Origin: Solen grandis
Taxonomy: Eukaryota; Mollusca; Bivalvia; Adapedonta; Solenidae
NCBI GenBank assembly: GCA_021229015.1
Contig: CM037787.1
Location: 39,689,037-39,753,036, forward strand
DNA length: 64,000 nt
Direction of reading: 5' to 3'
The number at the start of each line of letters is the position of its first letter. Positions within the stretch are counted from its first letter, which is position 1. The notes under the pieces were generated by a model. That model worked only from the letters and a program-made list of their open reading frames with translations. It was not told the DNA's origin and did no database searches. Made by a program: the position numbers and the translations under genes. Below are positions 55,851 to 64,000 of the stretch, piece by piece.

Positions 55851-56116
55851 ATGCTCTGGACCAGGCGATACTGTCTGTGTTAGAAGGGCTGGATAGACCC
55901 CTTGGTGTGACAGTGGACAGGACGGGGTGGGTGTTCTTATGTTGTCGGGACCCAAGCTTCAATCAGCTGAACATTACTGGGGACCAGGCCACGCACATCC
56001 TGGGGGTGTTTGTGTAGGTGGCCCAAGGCTTTTGGCCTTAATTCGGATGTACATCAGCGGTTGGGACAAGAATCACATGCAGGAGTTCAAACTGACAGAG
56101 AGAGCGACAACTGATG
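55850..56116 (+). pseudogene. NHL-repeat / TRIM-like remnant
   Basis: First frame: VHALDQAILSVLEGLDRPLG then VTVDRTGWVFLCCRDPSFNQ and a stop. It resembles an NHL beta-propeller strand ('xGVTVDxxGxVFVCxxxxNxIxQ') of TRIM-type proteins. A second frame continues ALIRMYISGWDKNHMQEFKL, like the next blade. It ends near a donor-like 'gatg|gtaagaa'. The frameshift and stop argue for a pseudogene or a broken duplicate. Assignment is by motif only. Confidence 0.45.
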
Positions 56117-56277
56117 GTAAGAATTTACATCACTTTGTCATCTTGATTTTCCTTCCTTTTCTCCCTTTCTTTCTTTTATAAATTTAAATCTATAGATATG
56201 TATATTGATAAAAGTAGTATCTTCTTTTAACTTTCATCAATTGCTAGTATTAATTTATTTATATTGTTGTTATTGTT

Positions 56278-56503
56278 GTTTTTGGGGTTTACCGTCGCTG
56301 TGATAGTATTTCAATCATATAGCGACGTCCAGCTAATTACAGGTGGAGGAAGACCCAGAGTACCACTGACCTACCGCAAGCCAGCTGGAAGGCTTCCTCA
56401 CATGAAAAATCCGAAGTCCCTACCGGGATTCGAACCCACAGCGGTGAGGGGCTGAAAGATTTGTAGTCCACGACTGTAACCGCTCAGCCACAGCGGCCCC
56501 CAA
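56278..56503 (-). mobile_element. tRNA-Ser-like SINE with intact promoter boxes
   Basis: Minus strand starts GGGGGCCGCTG then A box TGGCTGAGCGGTT, an anticodon-arm-like GGACTACAAATC, a long variable part and B box GGTTCGAATCC, followed by the SINE body. Layout and A box match class II (serine/leucine) tRNAs. Both Pol III boxes fit consensus. No 8-20-bp flanking duplication was evident. Confidence 0.88.
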
Positions 56504-57041
56504 TTTATTTATATATAATGTATTTATTTATTTATTAATTTATTTATATCTGATATCAGGAAATGTACCGGTAATGCATTAAGTATTTGACCTTCTGAAA
56601 ATAGACGGTAACACCCTCAATTAATGTATAAAAAAAATAATTTCAAAATAATTTATAAATGTGAAACCAGTCAAACAAGAGCAGTCCATATAAGACAGCT
56701 CACTTGACTATTCGAGTGCTTGTCAATAAAAATAAATATATTGCAATTAAAGGCAAAATCAGAATCTTTGTATCATCAAAATGTAAACAAGAGTAATAAA
56801 TATGTGCTCCAAGTTTTAAAGCAATATCTCAAAGAGTTAGCAAAAAAGTGAGTTAGTACAAAAAGATTAATTGAGTTAAAAAAGGGGCATAATTATGCAA
56901 AAATCTAAAACACATGTACTCTTGTTGCCATGTACAAGAAGAGGTGATGGTCATAAACAGGTATTCAAAGTTCAAAGCAATACCTTAAAGGGTCAAGTGA
57001 AAAAAAGAGGTGGTGTAAACCTTAACTGAGATTCTAAATAA

Positions 57042-58458
57042 AACAAGAGGGCCATGATGGTCCTGGATCGCTCACCTGATATCATTAGGCTATGTAAAAT
57101 CAAGTGACCCCTGGGGCAGAGCCAATTTTGACCCCAGGGTCATGATTTGAACAAACTTGGTAGAGGTCTATTAGCCCATGTTACATACCAAATATCTAAA
57201 CTCCACCCTTGTGGTTTTTGAGAAGATTTTTATAATTTTTTATCCAAAATAAGTCTATGTAAAATCAAGTGATCCCTGGGGCGGGGCCAATTTTCACCAG
57301 ATATCTAAACCCCAGGACATGTGTTTTCTAGTTTTCTAAAAAGAAGAACTTTCAAGTTATTTCTATATTAGCCTATGTAAAATCAGGTGACCCCTATTGC
57401 AGGGCCAAATTTGTCCACAGGGCCATGATTTGAACAAACTAAGTATAGATCCACTAGACAATGCATGATTCATGATTTGAACAAACTTGGTAAAGATCTA
57501 TTAGACCATGTTACATACCAAATATCTAAACTCCAGGCCTTGTGGTTTCTGAGAGGAAGGTTTTTTTCAGGTTTCTCCTATATTAGTCTATGTTAAATCA
57601 AGTGACCCCTGGGGTGGGGCCAATTTTGACCCCAGGGTCATGATTTGAACAAACTTAGAAGAGATCCACTAGACAATGCTACACACCAGGCTTTGTGGTT
57701 TCTGAGAAGAGTTTTCAAGTTTTTCCCTCTATTAGCCTATGTAAAATCAGGGACCCCTTTGGTGGGGCCAAATTTGACCCAATGGTCATGATTTGTAAAA
57801 ACGTGGTAGAGACCCAGTAGACAATGCTACATACCAAATATCTAAACTCCAGGCCTTGTGGTTTCTGAGAAGAAGATTTTTCAAGTTTTTTTTATCTATA
57901 TTAGCCTATGTTTAATCAAGAGACCCCTGGTGCTGGGCCAATTTTGACCCCAGGGCCATGATTTGAACAAACTTGGTAGTGAGTCATAAGACCATGCTAC
58001 ATACCAAAAATCAAAAGGCTAGGCCTTGTGGTTTCGGAGAAGATTTTTCAATTTTTTCCTTTATTAGCCTATGTTAAATCATGTGACCCCTGGGGCGGGT
58101 CCAATTTTGACCCCAGGGTCATTATTGTTCAAATCTTGGTAGAGAGTCATAAGATCATGCTACATACCAAAAATCAAAAGGCTAGGCCTTGTGGTTTCGG
58201 AGTAAAAGATTTTTAAAATTTTCATTTTTAAAATCTATTTTTAGCTCCTGTGACCTAGATTTTTGACTAATCAAAATAATTTTAACAACTTTGGTAAAGG
58301 GCCCCATACTGAACATTCCTGTGAAGTTTTATCAAAATCCAGTGAGTAGTTTAGAAGGAGATGCTGTTTAAATAAATTGTTGACGACGGACACACGCACG
58401 ACAGACAAAAGGCGATCACAAAAGCTCACCATGAGCACGTTGTGCTCAGGTGAGCTTA
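57042..58458 (+). mobile_element. family 1d element (left of tandem pair)
   Basis: Head AACAAGAGGGCCATGATGGT, arm 'gctcacctga'. Core of about seven degenerate units 'gtgacccctggggcggggcc' + 'aattttgaccccagggtcat'. Tail 'catgagcacgttgtgctcag' + 'gtgagctta'. The next element's AACAAGAG follows at once. Confidence 0.88.
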
Positions 58459-60124
58459 AACAAGAGGGCCAAGATGGCCCTTGGTCGCTCACCTGAGAAA
58501 GATGATTGCTTAAGAAATAAAGATGCTTGAGTGTAAAAGTGAAATCTGGCTTTTTTTTATGGTGAAATGGGCATAACTCCTAAATTTACAAGTCAATATC
58601 AGTAATTATTGAACCCGATTGTGAGATTATGGGCATAAACATTGTCTTAAAGTTTAAAAATGATTGTTAAAAAAATGAAGTTGGTAGAGAATAAACAAAG
58701 TGAAATCTTGCATTTTTTGTATTAAAAGGGGCATAACTCCTGACCTAATGACCCATCTCAGCCACAATTGAACTCAATTGAGACATTATGGTCATTAACA
58801 ATGTCATAAAGTTTGAAGATGATTGCTAAAAAAAGGAAGATGCTAGAGTGTAAACAACGTGAAATATGGCTTTTTTTATATTAAAAGGGGCATAACTCCT
58901 GACCTAAATGACCCATCTCAGCCACAATTGAACTCAATCGAGACCTTATGGTCATAAGCATTGTCATAAAGTTTGAAGAGTTGCTCAAAAGATGAAGATG
59001 CTAGAGTGTAAACAAAGTGAAATATGGCATTTTTTTAATATTAAAAGGGGCATAACTCCTGACCTAATTGATGAATCTCAGCCATAATCGAACTCAATCG
59101 AGACCTTATGGTCATAAGCATTGCTATAAAGTTTGAAGAGGATTGCTCAAAAGATGAAGATGCTAGAGTGTAAACAACTTGAAATATGGCATTTTTGAAT
59201 ATTAAAAGGGGCATAACTCCTGACCTAATGGTACGATATCAGCCATAATCGAACTTGGCCGTGATTGTATGGTTATAAACATTGATATAAAGTTTGAAGA
59301 TAATTGCTCATGAAATGAAGATGCTAGAGTGCAAACAATGTGAAATCTGGCTTTTTTTAATATTAAAAGGGGCATAACTCCTGACCTAATGGTACGATAT
59401 CAGCCATAATCGAACTTGGCCGTGATTGTATGGTTATAAACATTGATATAAAGTTTGAAGATAATTGCTCATGAAATGAAGATGCTAGAGTGCAAACAAT
59501 GTGAAATCTGGCTTTTTTGAATATTAAAAGGGGCATAACTCCTGACCTAATGGTACGATATCAGCCATAATCGAACTTGGCCGTGATTGTATGGTTATAA
59601 ACATTGATATAAAGTTTGAAGATAATTGCTCATGAAATGAAGATGCTAGAGTGCAAACAATGTGAAATCTGGCTTTTTTGAATATTAAAAGGGGCATAAC
59701 TCCTGACCTAATGGTATGATATCAGCCATAATCGAACTTGGCCGTGATTGTATGGTTATAAACATTGATATAAAGTTTGAAGATAATTGCTCATGAAATG
59801 AAGATGCTAGAGTGCAAACATGTGAAATCGGCTTTTTTGAATTTTAAAAGGGGCATAACTCCTGACCTAATGTTCCGATATCAGCCATAATCGAACTTGG
59901 CCGAGATTTTATGGTTATAAACATTGTTTTAAAGTTTGAAGATAATTGCTCATAAAATGAAGATGCTAGAGTGCAAACGAACAAATTGTGGACGACGGAC
60001 GACGGACGGACGGACGGACGGACGGACAGACGGACGGACGGACGGACGGACGGACGGACGGACGACGGACATTCATCGATCCTAAAAGCTCATCCTGAGC
60101 ACACGTGCTCAGGTGAGCTAAAAA
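58459..60124 (+). mobile_element. family 1a element (right of tandem pair)
   Basis: Head AACAAGAGGGCCAAGATGGC, arm 'gctcacctgag'. Core of ten or so units, the last five 159-161 bp apart (landmark at 59222, 59383, 59544, 59705, 59864) and nearly identical. Then a GGAC microsatellite and the tail 'cctgagcacacgtgctcagg' + 'tgagctaaaa'. Confidence 0.9.
59985..60075. repeat. (GGAC)n microsatellite at element 3' end
   Basis: About 20 GGAC-type units. It expands the 'gacgacggacgacgg' segment that precedes the tail in all family 1 copies. Confidence 0.97.
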
Positions 60125-60846
60125 GGGGGCAAAACTATGTTAAAATTCAAGACAGAGTTATGTACTGTCTGACCCCAAACACAGATTTGCACAGATTTTC
60201 ATGAGTGAATGAGGGACATCCATGGAAAAAAATTGGAGATAACAGCACTGTTAAACAAAAGTATAACATCTTTTTTCTAAGTCCAGAAAGGGTCATAAAT
60301 ATGCAAGACCTTTGGAAGAGTTACTGTCCCTGTTTCTACAGGTTGGACTAATGATGATAAACACATGTGTGATGTTTGAGGGACAACCATCGAGAAAAAT
60401 GGAGATAACAGCAATGTTAAACAAACGTTAAACATTTTCCATAAGTCCAAAAGACAGCCTTTAATATGTAAAGATATTTGGAAGAGTTGTATCTATACTT
60501 GTTGGTCTGATAATGATAAACACATGTGGGAAGTTTGAGGGACATCTATCAAGTAGTAATAGTGGAGATAACGGCAATGTTAAACAAAAATTTAACATTT
60601 CTTGAGGCGCCAATGCCAAGGTGTCTCCAATAGCTCATCCTGTTCTTCGAATAGTCAAGCTAAATATTGTTCTTGCAATGTTCTTGACTGTTCCATCATA
60701 AAGATATAAATTTGATATTTGTCTTTGTAGTATGACATTGGGTTTGATAAAGCCACTACCTCACAATCAATGAGTACAGGATGTACTACTAGGGTAAACA
60801 TTATACAGATATGGGCCAAACATTAAGATATGAGATCAACACTTAC

Positions 60847-61090
60847 TTTGCCAGTGATTTCATGAAATTGTCACACCATCTGGTTATAACCCAACTTTGA
60901 CCTCCTACAGTGAAAGGGACCAGGACAGTATTGTTGGTCAGTGGGACAGTTAACAGTTTGTGACAACAGTTTATTCTCCGTGTAATTTGGTGTAAACATA
61001 GGTCGAGAGGTGACTCCCTGCTTAACATTACAATAATGCACATTTGTAATTATACATTAAGAAGATCAATAGAAATTGTGCTTTTAAATA
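60847..61090 (-). other. conserved 5' exon copy, candidate first exon of zinc-finger locus 3
   Basis: Minus strand: ..CATGAAATCACTGGCAAA|GTAAGT with intron GT at 60846-60845. Homologous to 34287-34540 over its whole length. The ATG is 17, not 18, bases before the donor because one base is lost. The next related last exon on the minus strand is locus 3 at 36207, about 24.6 kb away across repeat-rich DNA. Confidence 0.5.
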
Positions 61091-61560
61091 TTTCAAATCT
61101 AATTCTTTGGGTTTTAAATTTTCTATATAAAGTCAAGACTCTCTAAGCGACAATCTGTTTTAAACGACAGCCCATCTCAACCAACCTTAGAATCCCCCCC
61201 CATTTCATTTTCCTATATAATGAGACTGTCAATAACGACTCCCAGTCTAACATGAGCAACAATCGTGAATGCTTGGTCCCAAATGGGCCTTTGTTCTATA
61301 GTAAGACTGTTGTTAGCGCCTGTCATATACAACTTTCGCTAATACCACCAGTTTGACCCAGCCAATGGACCAGTGCATAATACAGACAGTGAAACTTAAG
61401 TTTGAAAAAGACAGGCAAGTATATGGAGCATATTTCATGGAAAACAAAATTGTATGTTACTGGTAACAAAAAGTAGCATGTAACCCTTGGTCTGTATAAA
61501 TTAATTGCCTATTAGATGTGGGAAAGTTCTCAGGAATTATTGACTATAAAATTGAAACAA
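61091..61560. other. no gene recognised
   Basis: Upstream (minus-strand sense) of the conserved exon, so it could hold a promoter; no TATA or other element stands out. Confidence 0.4.
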
Positions 61561-62486
61561 AACAAGAGGGCCAAGATGGCCCTAGATCGCTCACCTGAAA
61601 AAAGTATCATTCATTGCCTGTACAAAACAGATTGCTTAAGAATAAAGATGATGAGGTGAAACAATGTTCAGGAATTTTCTGACCCCATCCACAAAAGATA
61701 TCATCATGACAAACATTCTGCCAAAGTTTGAGGATGATTGGACCAAAAATGTTGCCCTCAGAGTATAAATAAGATTTTTCTAAGATTTGACCTACTGACC
61801 TACTTTTCTGTCCAGCCCCACCCATTTTCAAACTGGTTCGAGGTATCATCATGACAAACAATCTGACCAAGTTTGAGGAAGATTGGATCAAAATTGTGGC
61901 CTCTAGTGTGTAAACAAGATTTTTCTAAGATTTGACCTACTGACCTACTTTTGGATCCAACTGACCATTTCAAAGGGTTCAAGATTTATCAAGACAAACA
62001 TTCTGACCAATTGAGAATTGATCAAAATGTGGTCTAGTGTGTAAACAAATTTTTCTAAGATTTGCCTACTGACCTACTTTTGGATCACTGACCCATTTCA
62101 AAGGTTCAAGATATATCAGACAAACATTCTGACCAAGTTTGAAGAAGATTGGATCAAAATTGTGGTCTAGTGTGTAAACAAATTGTTGCCCAGCTGACCT
62201 AGATCCAACTACCTGTTCAGGGTGCTAAAACAAAATTAAATTTTGGATAAAAATAAAACTAAATGTTTAAATTTGCCTACTGACCTACTTTGGATCCAAA
62301 CTGACCCATTTCGAAAGGGTTCTATTTATCAAGACAAATTCTGACCAAGTTTGAGGAAGATTGGATCAAAATTGTGGCCTCTAGTGTGTAAACATCAAAA
62401 TTGTTGACGGACGACGCACGCTGGACGCCGGACAATCAAGTATCCCAAAAGCTCACCCTGAGCTATGCTCAGGTGTGCTAAAAAAA
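61561..62486 (+). mobile_element. family 1c element with indel-ridden core
   Basis: Head AACAAGAGGGCCAAGATGGC and the first 350 bp are very close to 51346-51700. From about 61950 to 62340 the core shows many one- and two-base losses. The last 100 bp match again, ending 'gagctatgctcaggtgtgct' + 'aaaaaaa'. Confidence 0.85.
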
Positions 62487-62599
62487 AGTTAAATGTTTGG
62501 TATTAATGGTAAATAAAAAAACATAAAAAATTGTTTATAAAAAATGCCTGTTAATAATAACCAATAAAGGCATGCTTATAACTGATAATAGACACTGCG

Positions 62600-63838
62600 T
62601 CTTATCGCTGTAGAGTGCAAATTCAGTAATACTGATGAACTGATCCGTGATAGAGTAGTCTTTGGGTCAAACTCACCCAAAGTGAGGGAAAAGCTCAGTA
62701 ATGAAGGATATGATCTCACCTTAGACAAGGCTATACAAATTCCCCAAAATGTGGAGTATAGCAAAGAACAATTGAGGGCAATCGATGCTTCAAACTTCCG
62801 TACACAGGACAGTGTACGTCTTGTTGGGGCAAGACGTTTGCCGAAAAAGAAACGGGATCAAAGCCATCATAGCCATCATTGTTTCCACACGAGAAGTAGG
62901 GTTCTTCAACATGTGACAACTGTGGTGGGCGATGGCAGACTGCTAAGCGCGTGGAAAGACTTGCCTCAAGTGCAACTCAACCACTTTGCAAAAGTATGCC
63001 ATGCGAAGGATAATGATCACTTAGTAGATGTACGTGAAGTACCTTTCAATGGTTATCACAGAAAAAGATCTCAAAGTTGACGAAGACAAAGTCAAGGCCA
63101 TACTGTCATTAGAGTATCCAACGAGCAGGTCTGAGCTAGAGACTGTTCTTGGACTAGTTAACTATTTGCAGAAATTTTCTCCAAATTTGTCAGATATTAC
63201 AAACCAGTTACGCATGCTACTAAAAAAAAGATGTAGAATTTGTAATTGACCAAACACAAAAGGATGCTTTCAACAAGATGAAACATCTGGTCTCACAATG
63301 TCCTGTCTTAACTTATTTTGACAATGACAATTTGCAAGACGGAAGACCAATTGCATTTGCTAGCAAGAGGTTGACGCCAACACAGAGTGCAAATGCAAAC
63401 ATAGAATGTGAAATGCTGGCAATAGTCTTTGGGTGCCAAAGATTCCATCAATATGTTTATGGCTGCAAGGTCATAGTTCATAGTGATCATAGGCCCATTC
63501 CTGCTATCATGAAGAAAGCGCTACCTGCAGCACCCCCTCGTTTGCAGAGAATGCTTCTCATGATTCAGAAATATGACATTGAGGTCAAATAACTGCCTGG
63601 GAAATAATTTCCCATTGGTGACTTACTGTCACGTCAACCAATGAAATCCAAACTTGAGGAAATGGAAAGCAATAATCTGTATGTACACACTGTTGTGCAA
63701 ATTTTGCAGACGAAAACTAGCTCAGCTGAGAACGGATACAAGCAATGATTCACAAATGCAAACCTTAAAACAGACTATAGAGATTGGGTGGCCCGAAATA
63801 AGGCAGGTGTACCCAGGTTCCATGATTGAGTATTTTAA
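62600..63838 (+). mobile_element. Ty3/gypsy retrotransposon, internally deleted and frameshifted
   Basis: Gag C-terminal part: TDELIRD-like text in a broken frame, then KVREKLSNEGYDLTLDKAIQ, then zinc-knuckle remnants (CDNCGG; LNHFAKVCHAK) in shifted frames. It then jumps straight to the end of reverse transcriptase (LKVDEDKVKAI, then SELETVLGLVNYLQKFSPNL). Protease and the catalytic RT half are absent. RNase H follows: [21 protein letters not shown] and VHSDHRP; the segment with the first catalytic Asp is missing. A stop comes after YDIEVK near 63590, with traces of the following pol region up to the gap. Layout is that of Ty3/gypsy; the copy cannot be active. LTRs are not in the window. Confidence 0.88.
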
Positions 63839-63938
63839 NNNNNNNNNNNNNNNNNNNNNNNNNNNNNNNNNNNNNNNNNNNNNNNNNNNNNNNNNNNNNN
63901 NNNNNNNNNNNNNNNNNNNNNNNNNNNNNNNNNNNNNN
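63839..63938. other. assembly gap, 100 N
   Basis: Exactly 100 N, cutting the gypsy pol region. Confidence 0.99.
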
Positions 63939-64000
63939 TTACTGTTATATTATTATATTTTACTGATATATTACTGTTATATTATTATATTTTACTATTA
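63939..64000. repeat. AT-rich tandem repeat at window end
   Basis: 'ttactgttatattattatat' + 'ttt' repeated with a 'tactgatata' variant; continues beyond the window. Confidence 0.85.

Larger units (their letters stand above)
56674..60664 (+). mobile_element. family 2 element split by two family 1 insertions
   Basis: Head AACAAGAGCAGTCCATATAA with arm CTTGACTATTCGA at 56703-56715. Tail 'gctcatcctgttcttcgaat' + 'agtcaagctaaa' with the exact complementary arm TCGAATAGTCAAG at 60647-60659. Family 2 text stops at 57041 and resumes at 60125 ('gggggcaaaactatgttaaa'). Confidence 0.8.

Noticed and set aside
56278..56503. A genuine tRNA-Ser gene
   Set aside because: The acceptor stem does not close, and the sequence continues into a SINE body present in other copies.
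59971..60204. Frame with TDGRTDRRTDGRT repeats
   Set aside because: Translation of the GGAC microsatellite at an element end.

Overview
The window is eukaryotic, AT-rich and very repeat-dense. Split exons with canonical splice sites, C2H2 zinc-finger exons, a tRNA-derived SINE, LINE, Ty3/gypsy, Tc1 and piggyBac-type remnants and many minisatellites point to a metazoan. The interspersed families (heads like AACAAGAGGGCC..TCGCTCACCTGAG, tails like CTCAGGTGAGCTAAAA) are of the kind I associate with heterodont bivalve genomes. That assignment is from memory and unchecked. Two 100-base N runs mark assembly gaps.

Host genes are few. (1) The 3' end of a folylpolyglutamate synthase gene (FPGS) lies on the minus strand: the last exon at 8444-9063 and the end of the penultimate exon at 13706-13738, which runs into the first gap. 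The intron between them is about 4.6 kb and filled with mobile DNA. (2) Three related C2H2 zinc-finger loci, all on the minus strand, have last exons near 15.6-17.2, 32.1-33.7 and 34.9-36.2 kb. Upstream of each lies a copy of one conserved short exon with a splice donor (31.9, 34.3 and 60.85 kb). The order alternates perfectly, as three tandem gene copies would give. All three show finger decay or frameshifts. (3) Weaker coding remnants are an NHL/TRIM-like piece at 55.85-56.12 kb and exon-like stretches at 42.94-43.05 and 44.34-44.60 kb.

Most of the rest is transposable elements, often nested. The dominant group, about 15 copies of one family plus relatives, consists of non-autonomous elements with one plan: a 5' (A)ACAAGrG start, a 5' hairpin, a subterminal inverted arm near the 5' end that pairs with an arm at the 3' end, a core often made of 145-161-bp (or 321-bp) tandem units, and a 3' hairpin followed by TAAAA. 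At least four families with different arms share the plan. One nested insertion can be compared with an uninterrupted relative and shows no target duplication. This fits Helitron/Helentron-type non-autonomous elements, but the class is inferred.

Layout: 0-8 kb minisatellites and nested elements; 8.4-13.7 kb FPGS 3' end with a nested intron; 13.7-14.7 kb gap plus a broken Tc1; 15.6-17.2 kb zinc-finger locus 1; 17.4-31.9 kb repeats, LINE pieces and a three-level nest; 31.9-36.2 kb zinc-finger loci 2 and 3; 36.3-45.1 kb TIR elements, some nested; 46-54 kb LINE fragment, 30-bp array and element copies; 54.5-56.5 kb SINEs, 25-bp array and NHL-like remnant; 56.7-60.7 kb one element split by two head-to-tail insertions; 60.8-64 kb first-exon copy, another element, a defective Ty3/gypsy copy and the second gap.
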